Assembly (NCBI RefSeq): GCF_003751845.1
Contig: NZ_RJKQ01000004.1
Location: 381,359-445,358 of the forward strand
Reading direction: 5' to 3'
DNA from: Enterobacter sp. BIGb0383
GTDB lineage: Bacteria > Pseudomonadota > Gammaproteobacteria > Enterobacterales > Enterobacteriaceae
DNA length: 64,000 bases
The translations under genes were made by a program, and so were the position numbers. Shown piece after piece: positions 30,222-42,474 of this stretch (its first letter is position 1; each line of letters opens with the position of its first letter). Under the pieces are notes generated by a model. The model ran no database searches. It was not told where the DNA came from and saw only the letters and a list, made by a program, of their open reading frames with translations.

Positions 30222-32761
30222 GCGTTTTCCTCCACCAGAGTAACCGGGATGCGCTCGTACGGGGTTGCCGGACGATGCTGCTGACGTTCTGATACCACCT
30301 GCACGTTCGGATCGCGCTGGGCGCTGTTGATAAAGTGATGGAAGCGGACCTGGGCCTGCGGGTCGTTGACGGTTTCTGTCCATTCACAGGTGACCGCCGC
30401 ACGCAGACGAGTCATCTCAGCTTCCAGCTGGGCATCAAAGCCCAGCTTGTCATCGATAATGACGCTCTTCAGGTACTCGATGCCGCCTTCCATGCCTTCC
30501 AGCCAGGACGCGGTACGGGTCAGCTTATCGGCGGTGCGGATATAGAACATCATAAAGCGGTCGAGGTAGTGGATCAGGGTGTCGCGGTCGAGATCCGCTG
30601 CCAGCAGATCCGCATGGCGTGGTTTCATCCCGCCGTTGCCGCAGACGTACAGGTTCCAGCCTTTTTCGGTGGCGATAATGCCCACGTCTTTGCCCTGGGC
30701 TTCCGCACATTCGCGGGTACAGCCCGAGACGCCGAACTTCATTTTGTGCGGAGTACGGATACCCTTGTAGCGGTTCTCCAGCTCGACACCAAAGCCGACG
30801 CTGTCGCCCACGCCGTAGCGGCACCAGGTACTGCCGACGCAGGTTTTCGCCATGCGCAGCGCTTTGGCATAGGCATGACCCGTTTCGAAACCGGCGGCGA
30901 TCAGCTGACGCCAGATTTCCGGCAGGTCATCTTTCTGCGCCCCGAACAGGCCAAGACGCTGAGAGCCGGTGATTTTGGTGTAGAGATTAAACTCGCGGGC
31001 GATACGGCCCACTTCCATCAGCCCTTCCGGCGTGATTTCGCCGCCCGCAGAACGTGGGATCACCGAGTAGGTGCCGTCCTTCTGGATATTGGCGAGGAAG
31101 TTATCGTTGGTATCCTGCAGCGGCGTGTGCTGCGGACGCAGGATGTACTCATTCCAGCAGGAGGCCAGCAGGGAGCCGACGGTTGGTTTACAGACTTCGC
31201 AGCCGTAGCCGGTACCGTATTTTGCCAGCAGCGCGTCGAAGGATTTGATCCCTTCCACGCGGATCAGGTGATACAGCTCCTGACGGGAGAAGGCGAAGTG
31301 TTCACACAGATTGTTGTTCACTTCGATGCCCTGTTTCGCCAGTTCGGCATTCAGGACCTGGGTCACCAGCGCGATACAGCCGCCGCAGCCGGTACCGGCT
31401 TTGGTTTCCGCTTTCAGGGCGGCGACGGTGTGGCAGCCTTTATTGATGGCGGCAACCAGGTCGCCTTTGGTGACGTCAAAGCAGGAGCAGATTTGCGCGC
31501 TGTCCGGCAGTTTATCGACGCCAATCGACGGTTTTCCACCCGCGGCGTGCGCCGGGAGGATCAGCGCGTCCGGGTTTTCCGGCAGCTCGATAGCGTTCAG
31601 GACCAGCTGCAGCAGGTTGCCAAAGTCGCTGGTATCACCGACCAGCACCGCTCCGAGCAGGGTTTTGTTATCTTCGCTGACGATAAGGCGTTTGTAGACC
31701 TCTTTGCTCTCGTCGAGATAGACGTAGCTGCGGGAATTTGGCGTACGACCGTGGGCATCGCCGATGCCGCCAACGTCTACGCCCAGCAGTTTCAGCTTGG
31801 CGCTGAGGTCTGCGCCCTGGAACACGTTCGGCGTGCCAAGGATATGGTCAACGGCGACCTGCGCCATTTTATAGCCGGGTGCGACCAGGCCGAAGGTCCG
31901 GTTTTCCCAGCTGGCGCACTCGCCGATGGCGTAAATGTCCGGGTCCGAGGTCTGGCAGGTGTCGTTAATCACGATCCCGCCGCGCTGCGCGACCGCCAGG
32001 CCGCACTGGGTGGCCAGCTTATCGCGTGGGCGGATACCGGTAGAGAAGACGATAAAGTCGACCTGCAGCTCGCTGCCGTCGGCAAACTGCATGGTTTTAC
32101 GGGCTTCGGTGCCCTGCTGCACGATCTCTTTGGTGTTTTTGCTGGTGTGCACGCGCACGCCCATGCTTTCGATTTTGCGCTTCAGCTGCTCGCCGCCCAT
32201 CGTATCCAGCTGTTCGGCCATCAGCATCGGCGCAAACTCGATCACGTGGGTTTCGACGCCGAGGTTTTTCAGCGCGCCGGCCGCTTCCAGGCCCAGCAGA
32301 CCGCCACCGACCACCGCCCCGCGTTTGCTGCGGCGGGCGCAGGCTTCAATGGCGTTGAGATCTTCAATGGTGCGGTAGACAAAACAGTCCTGGGTTTCCG
32401 AGCCTTTAATCGGCGGGATCCACGGATAAGAGCCGGTCGCCATAATCAGCTTATCGTAATAGACCGTACGTCCGGCGCTGGAGTGAATGACCTTCTCTTC
32501 GCGGTTAATGGTGATGGCGCGTTCGCCGACCAGCACCTTAACGTCATGCTTTTCATAAAAGCCTTCGCGGACCAGCGACAGCTCTTCTGCCGTATGGTGA
32601 GAGAAGTAGGAGGAGAGGTGCACGCGGTCATAGGCGATGCGCGGCTCTTCACAGAATATAGTAATGGCGAACTGGCTGGCCGGGGCTTTATCGAGGAGGT
32701 CCTCGATAAACCGGTGGCCAACCATCCCGTTACCGATGATAGCGAGTCTGACTTTGCTCAT
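30218..32761 (-). CDS. nirB: Nitrite reductase (NADH) large subunit
   Basis: 847 residues, the E. coli length. The N-terminal half is a pyridine nucleotide-disulfide oxidoreductase (IIGNGMVGHRF FAD loop, GGGLLGLEAA NAD loop). A BFD-like cysteine cluster follows (ICSCFDV ... GTGCGGC), then the siroheme/[4Fe-4S] domain with cysteines in CVGSTWCRYG and SGCTRECAEAQ. It reduces nitrite to ammonia in the cytoplasm using siroheme made by CysG. The promoter upstream carries an ideal FNR site and a NarL/NarP site. Confidence 0.98.
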   Translation of the reverse strand: MSKVRLAIIGNGMVGHRFIEDLLDKAPASQFAITIFCEEPRIAYDRVHLSSYFSHHTAEELSLVREGFYEKHDVKVLVGERAITINREEKVIHSSAGRTVYYDKLIMATGSYPWIPPIKGSETQDCFVYRTIEDLNAIEACARRSKRGAVVGGGLLGLEAAGALKNLGVETHVIEFAPMLMAEQLDTMGGEQLKRKIESMGVRVHTSKNTKEIVQQGTEARKTMQFADGSELQVDFIVFSTGIRPRDKLATQCGLAVAQRGGIVINDTCQTSDPDIYAIGECASWENRTFGLVAPGYKMAQVAVDHILGTPNVFQGADLSAKLKLLGVDVGGIGDAHGRTPNSRSYVYLDESKEVYKRLIVSEDNKTLLGAVLVGDTSDFGNLLQLVLNAIELPENPDALILPAHAAGGKPSIGVDKLPDSAQICSCFDVTKGDLVAAINKGCHTVAALKAETKAGTGCGGCIALVTQVLNAELAKQGIEVNNNLCEHFAFSRQELYHLIRVEGIKSFDALLAKYGTGYGCEVCKPTVGSLLASCWNEYILRPQHTPLQDTNDNFLANIQKDGTYSVIPRSAGGEITPEGLMEVGRIAREFNLYTKITGSQRLGLFGAQKDDLPEIWRQLIAAGFETGHAYAKALRMAKTCVGSTWCRYGVGDSVGFGVELENRYKGIRTPHKMKFGVSGCTRECAEAQGKDVGIIATEKGWNLYVCGNGGMKPRHADLLAADLDRDTLIHYLDRFMMFYIRTADKLTRTASWLEGMEGGIEYLKSVIIDDKLGFDAQLEAEMTRLRAAVTCEWTETVNDPQAQVRFHHFINSAQRDPNVQVVSERQQHRPATPYERIPVTLVEENA

Positions 32762-32818
32762 TTTTGCCTCGATTTCTATTTTAATACCTCTACCTTAACG
32801 ATTCAGCTAAAGGGGGTA

Positions 32819-32832
32819 TTGATGCAAATCAA
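32819..32832. promoter_or_regulatory. FNR site of the nirB promoter
   Basis: TTGATGCAAATCAA is a perfect TTGAT-N4-ATCAA palindrome 58 bp upstream of the nirB start. It would be the -41.5 activator site by analogy with E. coli. Confidence 0.9.
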
Positions 32833-32845
32833 GTGCGTCTTTGCC

Positions 32846-32861
32846 TACCACTTAATGAGTA
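32846..32861. promoter_or_regulatory. NarL/NarP 7-2-7 site of the nirB promoter
   Basis: TACCACTTAATGAGTA: one heptamer fits the consensus (ATGAGTA), the other has a single mismatch. Its centre is exactly 28 bp from the FNR centre, the same as the -69.5/-41.5 layout known for E. coli nirB. Confidence 0.8.
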
Positions 32862-32949
32862 TGACTTTGATTTTAGAGGTTTTTTGTAAGTGGTGGAAAT
32901 CTCTGGCTTTTCCAGGGTGCGGGTTTTATGTACAAATTTGAGGGGGGAA

Positions 32950-32978
32950 ACAACCCCTCTTCATGATGAAGAGGGGCA
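32950..32978 (-). terminator. Terminator after tsgA
   Basis: CCCCTCTTCAT and ATGAAGAGGGG form an 11-bp palindrome, followed on the minus strand by TTGTTTCC. It lies just past the tsgA stop, shielding the nirB promoter. Confidence 0.7.
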
Positions 32979-32985
32979 GGAGTGA

Positions 32986-34158
32986 TTAGTGGTTTGCGTG
33001 CAGACGGTGACGGGTTACAAAGCCCAGCACCAGACACATCACAAAGACCACGGCATACAGGCCGTTAGCGGTCATCAGCGCCGCTTTTACGCCCTGATTT
33101 GCCACAATCGGACCGGTGACGATAAAGGTCAGCATGGTGCCGACGGTGCCGCAGGTCAGAATAAAGTTCACCAGCTTCGGCGAGGCAATTTTAGTCTGCA
33201 GGGAGCCGAGGGTGATAATCGAGGTGTAAATGGCGCTGGAGAAGAAACCGAGCGTCAGAATAAACCAGACCATATGTTCCGGCGCGCCGTTGATAAACAG
33301 GTACATCAGCACGGTCGCCAGCCCTGCCAGGACGGTCAGGATGCGCTGCAGGTCGAAGAAGCGCAGGATAAAGCTGAACGCCCACATGCCGAACATATAC
33401 GACATCCAGAAATCGCTGACCAGCTTACCGGCATCGCTGAGGCTCAGGCCCAGGCTTTTGGCGTATTCCGGTACCCAGGAGATAAAGCCCAGCTGACCGA
33501 GGATGTAGCACAGGGCGGCAATGGACAGGAACAGCACGCCGATGCCCCATTTTTCTTTTGCCACCGGCTCGCTTTCCTTAACGGCTTTCTTACCCAGTAC
33601 CGGGAAATCACAGCCAAAGGTCAGGATAAAGATCGCCACGTACACCAGACCGATAGCCGCATAGACCCAGTACCATTCGATGGTGCGCGCCAGCAGCCAG
33701 GCGGCGAGCATCGGGAAGATCATCCCGGCCATGCTGAAGAAGGAGTCGGTAAACAGCAGGCGGGAACCGCGCTGACGGCCTTCATACATATGGGTGATCA
33801 GGAAGGTCCCGATCGACATGGTAATACCGCTGACCAGGCCGAGAACAAACATCGCGGCGGAGAACAGCGCCAGGCTGTGGCTGAACATCAGCCCGGCAAC
33901 GGCCGCCACCATCAGCACGAAGCCGAAGCGCAGCTGGGTTTTCAGCGGCACGATCTCCATCAGCCAGGCATTCAGGAAGATAGAGATCAGGATCCCGGCG
34001 TTCAGGAAGGTAAAGGTGTTACTCATGCTGGAAACGGGCAGCTGGAAATACTCTGCGATGTTTCCCATCACCATCCCGGTGACAATCACCAGCGCCCCGG
34101 TCAGGGCGTAGGAGAAAAAGCTGATCCATGTGAGCTTGATGCGGTTGCTGTTAGTCAT
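32986..34158 (-). CDS. tsgA: TsgA, MFS transporter-like inner-membrane protein
   Basis: 390 residues (393 in E. coli). About twelve hydrophobic segments, starting with [20 protein letters not shown], identify a major facilitator superfamily protein. The name comes from tellurite- and selenite-resistance observations in Salmonella; the substrate is unknown. Position next to nirB and divergent from ppiA is as in E. coli. Confidence 0.9.
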   Translation of the reverse strand: MTNSNRIKLTWISFFSYALTGALVIVTGMVMGNIAEYFQLPVSSMSNTFTFLNAGILISIFLNAWLMEIVPLKTQLRFGFVLMVAAVAGLMFSHSLALFSAAMFVLGLVSGITMSIGTFLITHMYEGRQRGSRLLFTDSFFSMAGMIFPMLAAWLLARTIEWYWVYAAIGLVYVAIFILTFGCDFPVLGKKAVKESEPVAKEKWGIGVLFLSIAALCYILGQLGFISWVPEYAKSLGLSLSDAGKLVSDFWMSYMFGMWAFSFILRFFDLQRILTVLAGLATVLMYLFINGAPEHMVWFILTLGFFSSAIYTSIITLGSLQTKIASPKLVNFILTCGTVGTMLTFIVTGPIVANQGVKAALMTANGLYAVVFVMCLVLGFVTRHRLHANH

Positions 34159-34279
34159 GACTCGCCTGTGAATAGAAGTGTAAAGCGCATTGACAGCGCC
34201 GGAAGTGGCCGGATTTTAGTCATTCCAGTGACCAATTTAAATGTTTATTTGCAATATATTTCCTGGTTACAGGATTTGT

Positions 34280-34295
34280 TGTGATAAAAGTCACA
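34280..34295. promoter_or_regulatory. CRP site between tsgA and ppiA
   Basis: TGTGATAAAAGTCACA matches the CRP core TGTGA-N6-TCACA at all 10 positions. Its centre lies 150 bp upstream of ppiA and about 129 bp upstream of the divergent tsgA. ppiA is CRP-controlled in E. coli. Confidence 0.8.
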
Positions 34296-34436
34296 ATTGA
34301 CTGCCGAAAACGATATCGTACACGTCAGTTACATCTGTTTCAGGTTGGTAAAATTAGGTAAATGGGTGGCCTGGAGCGGGAAGGCTCTTTACAATCAGGC
34401 CACGCGTTTGTTCACCGTTCTTCTTAAGGAACCCTC

Positions 34437-35009
34437 ATGCTCAAATTGACTCTGGCGGCCGTCGCAACTGTTTTCGCTCTTTCCGCCGTATCCACTTCCG
34501 CACTGGCGGCGAAAGGCGCTCCTCACGTCCTGCTGACCACCTCCGCCGGCAATATTGAGCTGGAGCTGAACACCCAGAAAGCGCCTGTTTCGGTAGAAAA
34601 CTTTCTCGGCTATGTGAATAGCGGTTTCTATAACAACACCATTTTCCACCGCGTTATCCCGGGCTTTATGGTGCAGGGCGGCGGCTTTAACGAGCAGATG
34701 CAGCAGAGCAAGCCGAATGCACCTATTAAAAACGAAGCGGATAACGGCCTGCGCAACACGCGCGGCACCGTTGCCATGGCGCGTACCGCCGATCAGGACA
34801 GCGCCACCAGCCAGTTCTTTATCAACGTTGCCGATAACGCCTTCCTCGACCACGGCCAGCGTGATTTTGGCTACGCGGTGTTTGGTAAAGTTGTGAAAGG
34901 GATGGATGTGGCTGACAAGATCTCTCAGGCGCAAAGCCATAACGTCGGGCCATACCAGAATGTGCCGACAAAACCGATAGTTATCCTGTCCGCGAAAGTC
35001 CTGCCTTAA
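34437..35009 (+). CDS. ppiA: Periplasmic peptidyl-prolyl isomerase A (cyclophilin)
   Basis: 190 residues, the E. coli length. A signal peptide (1-24, ending SALA before AKGAPH) exports it to the periplasm. The cyclophilin fold shows the catalytic segment [15 protein letters not shown] and [10 protein letters not shown]. It speeds proline isomerisation in folding envelope proteins. A perfect CRP site lies upstream; a hairpin follows the stop. Confidence 0.97.
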   Translation: MLKLTLAAVATVFALSAVSTSALAAKGAPHVLLTTSAGNIELELNTQKAPVSVENFLGYVNSGFYNNTIFHRVIPGFMVQGGGFNEQMQQSKPNAPIKNEADNGLRNTRGTVAMARTADQDSATSQFFINVADNAFLDHGQRDFGYAVFGKVVKGMDVADKISQAQSHNVGPYQNVPTKPIVILSAKVLP

Positions 35010-35018
35010 TTCTCCTTT

Positions 35019-35050
35019 GCGCGACCCGTCGGGTCGCGCACGCCTTGCCT
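35019..35050 (+). terminator. Probable terminator after ppiA
   Basis: GCGCGACCC-GTC-GGGTCGCGC is a perfect 9-bp stem ten bases after the ppiA stop. The tail ACGCCTTGCCT is only weakly T-rich, so efficiency is uncertain. Confidence 0.55.
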
Positions 35051-35113
35051 CTCTGCATAACCTGGAATCGCTGCTTATACTTGTGGCACCTGGGCATGAT
35101 TAGGGAGGCGAAA

Positions 35114-35281
35114 GTGAACACGCTCACTGACAAGCAAAAAACCCGTCTCTGGGAACGCACGCGCAATCACAATTTTCAGGCCAGTCGTCGTCTTGAGGGC
35201 GTCGATATTCCTCTGGTTACCCTGACGGCGGACGAGGCGCTGGAGAGGCTGGAAGCGTTAAGGAGGCATTATGAGCGATAA
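35114..35281 (+). CDS. yhfG: YhfG, predicted antitoxin of Fic
   Basis: 55 residues from a GTG at 35114, preceded by GGGAGG. It matches E. coli YhfG over its whole length. The motif S24-R-R-L-E28-G fits the [S/T]-x3-E-[G/N] inhibitory helix of class I Fic antitoxins, whose glutamate blocks productive ATP binding in the partner. It overlaps fic by 11 bp, so the two are made in a coupled way. The longer open frame upstream crosses the ppiA terminator region and is rejected. Confidence 0.88.
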   Translation: MNTLTDKQKTRLWERTRNHNFQASRRLEGVDIPLVTLTADEALERLEALRRHYER

Positions 35282-35873
35282 ATTTGGCCACGGGCGCGAC
35301 CCTTACCTTTATCCCGGCCTTAACGTGCTGCGTAACCGGCTGGGCATCCATCAGGCGCAGCGCCTTGAGCAGGCGGCGTATGAAATGACGGCGCTGCGTG
35401 CGGCGACCATGCCGATTGGGCCGCTGGTGCGCGGCCTGCCACATCTGTGTGCCATCCATCAGCATCTCTATCAGGATGTTTTCGACTGGGCCGGTCAGTT
35501 CCGCGAGGTCGATATCTATCAGGGTGATACCCGATTCTGCCACTTTGGCTATATCGAGAAAGAGGGCAATGCGCTGATGCGGGCGCTGGAAGAGGAGCAC
35601 TACCTGGCCGAACTGGAAAGGCCAACCTTTATCGCCCGCCTGGCGCACTACTATTGCGAAATCAACGTCCTGCATCCGTTCCGGCTCGGTAACGGTCTGG
35701 CTCAGCGTATCTTCTTCGAACAGTTAGCGATTCACGCGGGCTATGCGCTGGACTGGCAGGGTATCGATCCTGACGCCTGGAGCCAGGCGAATCAGAGCGG
35801 CGCGATGGGCAAGCTGCAGCCGCTGGAGGATATCTTCGATAAGGTGGTGAATGACGGGCGGGAAACCGAGTAA
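35271..35873 (+). CDS. fic: Fic-domain protein (putative AMP transferase)
   Basis: 200 residues, the E. coli length. The Fic core motif reads H135[11 protein letters not shown]146. The catalytic His, the GNG loop and the final Arg are there, but the usual acidic residue at the fifth position is Leu139 and the first Arg is Leu143. E. coli Fic differs from the canonical motif in the same two places. The flap region ([17 protein letters not shown]) is conserved. Activity is therefore uncertain: it may be a weak or altered AMP transferase. Paired with yhfG; pabA starts 31 bp downstream. Confidence 0.93.
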   Translation: MSDKFGHGRDPYLYPGLNVLRNRLGIHQAQRLEQAAYEMTALRAATMPIGPLVRGLPHLCAIHQHLYQDVFDWAGQFREVDIYQGDTRFCHFGYIEKEGNALMRALEEEHYLAELERPTFIARLAHYYCEINVLHPFRLGNGLAQRIFFEQLAIHAGYALDWQGIDPDAWSQANQSGAMGKLQPLEDIFDKVVNDGRETE

Positions 35874-35904
35874 ACTAGCGCGGTTTGCGTTTCCCGGAGC
35901 CGCT

Positions 35905-36468
35905 ATGATCCTGCTTATCGATAACTATGATTCCTTCACCTGGAACCTGTACCAGTACTTTTGTGAACTGGGAGCAGAGGTCTGCGTTCACCGCAACGAC
36001 GAGCTGACGCTGGCGCAGATAGATGCGCTGGCCCCGCAGAAGATCGTCATTTCACCCGGTCCCTGCACGCCGACGGAAGCCGGTATCTCTCTTGAGGCTA
36101 TCCGCCACTGCGCCGGTCGGATCCCGCTGCTCGGCGTGTGTCTGGGCCATCAGGCGATTGCCCAGGCCTTCGGCGCCACCATCGTACATGCGGCAAAGGT
36201 GATGCACGGAAAAACCTCCCCGGTGACCCACGGTAATACCGGTGTCTTCCGCAATCTGAATAATCCCCTGACCGTCACCCGCTACCACTCGCTGGTGATT
36301 GATCCGCCCACGCTGCCGGACTGCTTTGAGGTAACGGCATGGAGTGATACGCAGGAGATCATGGGGATCCGCCATCGCGACTGGGATCTGGAGGGCGTTC
36401 AGTTCCACCCGGAAAGTATCCTGAGTGAGCAGGGTCACGCGCTGCTGGCAAATTTCCTTAACCGCTGA
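35905..36468 (+). CDS. pabA: Aminodeoxychorismate synthase glutaminase component
   Basis: 187 residues, the E. coli length. A class I glutamine amidotransferase that feeds ammonia to PabB for p-aminobenzoate and folate synthesis. The triad is Cys79 (GVCLGHQ), His168 and Glu170 (FHPES). The start at 35905 gives [14 protein letters not shown]; the 18 in-frame codons upstream overlap the end of fic and are rejected. Confidence 0.97.
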   Translation: MILLIDNYDSFTWNLYQYFCELGAEVCVHRNDELTLAQIDALAPQKIVISPGPCTPTEAGISLEAIRHCAGRIPLLGVCLGHQAIAQAFGATIVHAAKVMHGKTSPVTHGNTGVFRNLNNPLTVTRYHSLVIDPPTLPDCFEVTAWSDTQEIMGIRHRDWDLEGVQFHPESILSEQGHALLANFLNR

Positions 36469-36488
36469 TGCGTTAGTGGTTGCCATGC

Positions 36489-36527
36489 AGTGATTTTTTA
36501 TGCATATTTTGTGATTATAATTTCACA
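36489..36527. promoter_or_regulatory. Tandem ARG boxes upstream of argD
   Basis: Two 18-bp imperfect palindromes, AGTGATTTTTTATGCATA (36489-36506) and TGTGATTATAATTTCACA (36510-36527), each match the TGAAT/ATTCA core of the ArgR box at 8 of 10 positions. They are 3 bp apart, the spacing typical of ArgR hexamer sites. They end 30 bp before the argD start, as expected for arginine repression. Confidence 0.75.
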
Positions 36528-36542
36528 TTCATTGCTGATTAA

Positions 36543-39853
<3,311 letters not shown>

Positions 39854-39865
39854 AGAGGAATAAAC

Positions 39866-39899
39866 AAAAACGGCGCATTAACGAGTAACGCGCCGCTTC
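39866..39899 (-). terminator. Terminator after crp
   Basis: On the minus strand GCGGCGCGTTA-CTCG-TTAATGCGCCG forms an imperfect stem followed by TTTTTG, just past the crp stop. Confidence 0.7.
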
Positions 39900-39908
39900 A
39901 ACGCAGGC

Positions 39909-40541
39909 TTAACGGGTGCCGTAAACGACGATGGTTTTACCGTGCGCGGAGATCAGGTTTTGATCTTCCAGCATTTTCAGAATACGGCCAACGGTTTCGC
40001 GGGAGCAGCCGACGATCTGGCCGATCTCCTGACGGGTGATTTTGATCTGCATTCCGTCCGGGTGGGTCATCGCATCCGGCTGTTTTGCCAGATTCAGCAG
40101 CGTCTGTGCGATACGGCCGGTCACGTCCAGGAAGGCGAGGTTGCCCACTTTTTCAGAAGTCACCTGCAGACGACGCGCCATCTGCGAGGAGAGTCGCATT
40201 AAGATATCCGGGTTAACCTGGATCAGCTGACGGAATTTTTTATAGGAGATTTCAGCTACTTCACAAGCGGTTTTAGCGCGAACCCATGCACTGCGTTCCT
40301 GACCCTCTTCAAACAGGCCTAATTCACCAATGAAGTCGCCCTGGTTAAGGTAAGAGAGGATCATTTCTTTTCCTTCCTCATCCTTAATAAGCACTGCCAC
40401 AGAGCCTTTAACGATGTAATACAGCGTTTCTGCTTTTTCACCCTGGTGAATCAGCGTGCTCTTAGACGGGTACTTATGGATGTGGCAATGAGACAAGAAC
40501 CATTCGAGAGTCGGGTCTGTTTGCGGTTTGCCAAGCACCAT
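39909..40541 (-). CDS. crp: cAMP receptor protein CRP
   Basis: 210 residues, matching E. coli CRP over its full length with no difference I can recall. The cyclic-nucleotide domain has [18 protein letters not shown] (Glu, Arg and Ser ligands for cAMP); the dimer helix and the helix-turn-helix [19 protein letters not shown] follow. It is the global regulator whose candidate sites occur upstream of pckA, ppiA, mdcA and crp itself in this window. Divergent from yhfA, as in E. coli. Confidence 0.99.
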   Translation of the reverse strand: MVLGKPQTDPTLEWFLSHCHIHKYPSKSTLIHQGEKAETLYYIVKGSVAVLIKDEEGKEMILSYLNQGDFIGELGLFEEGQERSAWVRAKTACEVAEISYKKFRQLIQVNPDILMRLSSQMARRLQVTSEKVGNLAFLDVTGRIAQTLLNLAKQPDAMTHPDGMQIKITRQEIGQIVGCSRETVGRILKMLEDQNLISAHGKTIVVYGTR

Positions 40542-40848
40542 GCGCGGTTATCCTCTGTTATAAGCGGTCTCCAGAGCCAGGTGTAAGGTACCGTCTCTGG
40601 GGTTGCAATCGTATACTTCCCGATTCCTGGGAAGATGGCTGTCAGATCCTCTGCAGCCTGTAATGTGATGTCCTCTGCATACATGCAAATCATCAATGAA
40701 TTACCGTAGTATCGAGACTGTTTTAGCATAGCTTTTGCCGCCTGTCTCCTGGTGTCTCGCTTCAGCATGACGCAGGTCGCCTTCCGTTGCGAGTTTTGTT
40801 ATGTGCGCGTAATCTGTGGGGAAAATTGGGAATCCGGAGTTAAATATT
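40542..40848. promoter_or_regulatory. crp/yhfA divergent control region
   Basis: 307 bases between the two start codons. The crp side resembles the E. coli crp leader, with the block GCATGTATGCAGAGGACATCACATTAC on the minus strand (given here only as a landmark, 40660-40686). It has a CRP half-site at 40664-40679 (TGTGATGTCCTCTGCA, 7 of 10 to consensus; one half is perfect), fitting the autoregulation known in E. coli. Confidence 0.65.
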
Positions 40849-41253
40849 ATGCATGCGCGTGTGAAATGGGTTGAAGGGCTAACATTCCTGGGCGAGTCGG
40901 CTTCCGGGCACCAGATCATGATGGACGGCAATGCCGGTGATAAGGCACCCAGCCCGATGGAAATGGTGCTGATGGCGGCAGGTGGATGCAGCGCCATTGA
41001 CGTAGTGTCGATTCTGCAGAAGGGGCGTCATGCGGTTACCGACTGCGAAGTGAAGCTGACCTCCGAGCGTCGGGAAGAGGCTCCGCGTCTGTTCACGCAT
41101 ATCAATCTGCACTTTGTCGTGACCGGTAAGGATCTGAAGGATGCGGCGGTGTCCAGAGCGGTGGATCTGTCGGCGGAGAAGTACTGCTCCGTTGCCCTGA
41201 TGCTGGAGAAGGCGGTCAATATCACCCACTCTTACGAAGTGGTGGAAGGCTAA
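40849..41253 (+). CDS. yhfA: YhfA, OsmC/Ohr family protein
   Basis: 134 residues, the E. coli length, beginning MHARVKWVEGLTFLGES. The OsmC fold is recognisable from SPMEMVLMAAGGCSAIDVVSIL, with the cysteine expected of peroxide-reducing members, and a second conserved cysteine in AEKYCSVALML. A thiol peroxidase-like role is possible but not shown. The start at 40849 follows CCGGAG; the ATG 11 codons upstream is rejected. Divergent from crp. Confidence 0.9.
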   Translation: MHARVKWVEGLTFLGESASGHQIMMDGNAGDKAPSPMEMVLMAAGGCSAIDVVSILQKGRHAVTDCEVKLTSERREEAPRLFTHINLHFVVTGKDLKDAAVSRAVDLSAEKYCSVALMLEKAVNITHSYEVVEG

Positions 41254-41301
41254 GCCTGGTCGGTCTGGCCCGGCAGGCAGCGTGCCGCCGGGCTTCTTTC
41301 G

Positions 41302-42171
41302 CTATTCGATTTTTTTGCCTTCCATCAGTCGCTGCACCAGCGGCATCATAATCAGCTCCATCGCCAGCCCCATTTTACCCCCTGGCACCACCAACGTATT
41401 CATCTGAGAAATGAATGAGCCCTGCAGCATTGCCAGCAGCCAGGGATAATCAATATCTTCCAGATTGCGGAAGTGGATCACCACCAGGCTCTCATCCAGC
41501 GAGGGAATCGTTTTGGCGGCAAACGGGTTAGAGGTATCGACGGTCGGCACGCGCTGGAAGTTAATATGGGTGCGTGAGAACTGCGGCGTAATGTAGTTAA
41601 TATAGTCATCCATCGACCGCACCACCGAGTCCATCACGGTTTCCCGGGAATGCCCGCGTTCGCTGGTGTCGCGAACCAGCTTCTGGATCCACTCCAGGTT
41701 AACGATCGGCACCACCCCGACCAGCAGATCCACATGCTGCGCGACGTCATGACGATCGTCCACGACGCCGCCGTGCAACCCTTCGTAGAAGAGAATATCC
41801 GTCGGTTCCGGCAGCGGCTGCCAGGGCGTAAAGGTACCGGGCACCTGATTCCACGGCACCGCCTCATCATAGGTATGCAGATACTTTCGCGACTGGCCCG
41901 TGCCGCCGTTGCCGTACTCGATAAAGGTTTGTTCCAGCAGGCCAAAGTCGTTGGCTTCCGGGCCGAAATAGCTGATATGACGGCCAAGATCCCGCGCTTT
42001 GCGGATCGCCATATCCATTTCCGGACGGGTGTAGTGATGAAAACTGTCGCCCTCAACCTCTGCGGCGCGCAGATTAAGCTGGGCAAAGATTTTGCGAAAC
42101 GCGAGGCTGGTGGTGGTGGTGCCCGCGCCGCTGGAGCCGGTCACGGCGATCACCGGATGTTTGGCAGACAT
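41302..42171 (-). CDS. prkB: Phosphoribulokinase-like protein PrkB
   Basis: 289 residues, the E. coli length. A P-loop GSSGAGTTT near the N-terminus and the phosphoribulokinase/uridine kinase fold (GDSFHHYTR, EGLHGGVVDD) identify the family. These bacteria have no Calvin cycle, so the true substrate is unknown. It is the last gene of yheT-yheU-prkB, 84 bp after yheU. Confidence 0.92.
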   Translation of the reverse strand: MSAKHPVIAVTGSSGAGTTTTSLAFRKIFAQLNLRAAEVEGDSFHHYTRPEMDMAIRKARDLGRHISYFGPEANDFGLLEQTFIEYGNGGTGQSRKYLHTYDEAVPWNQVPGTFTPWQPLPEPTDILFYEGLHGGVVDDRHDVAQHVDLLVGVVPIVNLEWIQKLVRDTSERGHSRETVMDSVVRSMDDYINYITPQFSRTHINFQRVPTVDTSNPFAAKTIPSLDESLVVIHFRNLEDIDYPWLLAMLQGSFISQMNTLVVPGGKMGLAMELIMMPLVQRLMEGKKIE

Positions 42172-42255
42172 AAGGAACTACTCCCTGAAAGGCGGTGGAA
42201 TTGAGTATAGACCCATCACCCTTCAGGCAGCGTGACGGAGTGATTGCCTGTAACG

Positions 42256-42474
42256 TCAGCCACGGAAGTGCGCGCGTGGCATAATATTGACCGTCTCGTG
42301 CAGCTCTGACCACACCAGCACGGCCTCGCCGCGCTGTAGCTGACTTTTTACATCGGCGACCTTTTGTTCAAGCGAACGTTCATGTTCACCATAATCGGTC
42401 CCTTCACGCAAGACAAAGCTTTCAATCAGACTATCCAGCGTCTCAGGCGTCAGCTCCTGCCAGGGGATCATCAT
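42256..42474 (-). CDS. yheU: YheU, small conserved protein (UPF0270)
   Basis: 72 residues, the E. coli length, starting [20 protein letters not shown]. It is a short acidic-helical cytoplasmic protein of unknown function. The start at 42474 overlaps the yheT stop by 4 bp (ATGA), which rules out the longer frame inside yheT. Confidence 0.9.
   Translation of the reverse strand: MMIPWQELTPETLDSLIESFVLREGTDYGEHERSLEQKVADVKSQLQRGEAVLVWSELHETVNIMPRAHFRG

Noticed and set aside
30335..32941. 868-codon open frame on the plus strand opposite nirB, longer than nirB itself
   Set aside because: It mirrors a conserved GC-rich gene, its translation has no recognisable domain and is rich in Ala, Val, Asp and Phe as expected of an antisense frame, and it runs through the nirB promoter sites.
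32989..34284. 431-codon open frame opposite tsgA
   Set aside because: Very hydrophilic complement of a membrane protein gene, a common artefact of hydrophobic codons read on the other strand.
36510..36527. TGTGA-N8-TCACA read as a CRP site before argD
   Set aside because: The spacer is 8 and not 6 bases; the sequence fits an ARG box better, with a second box at the canonical distance.
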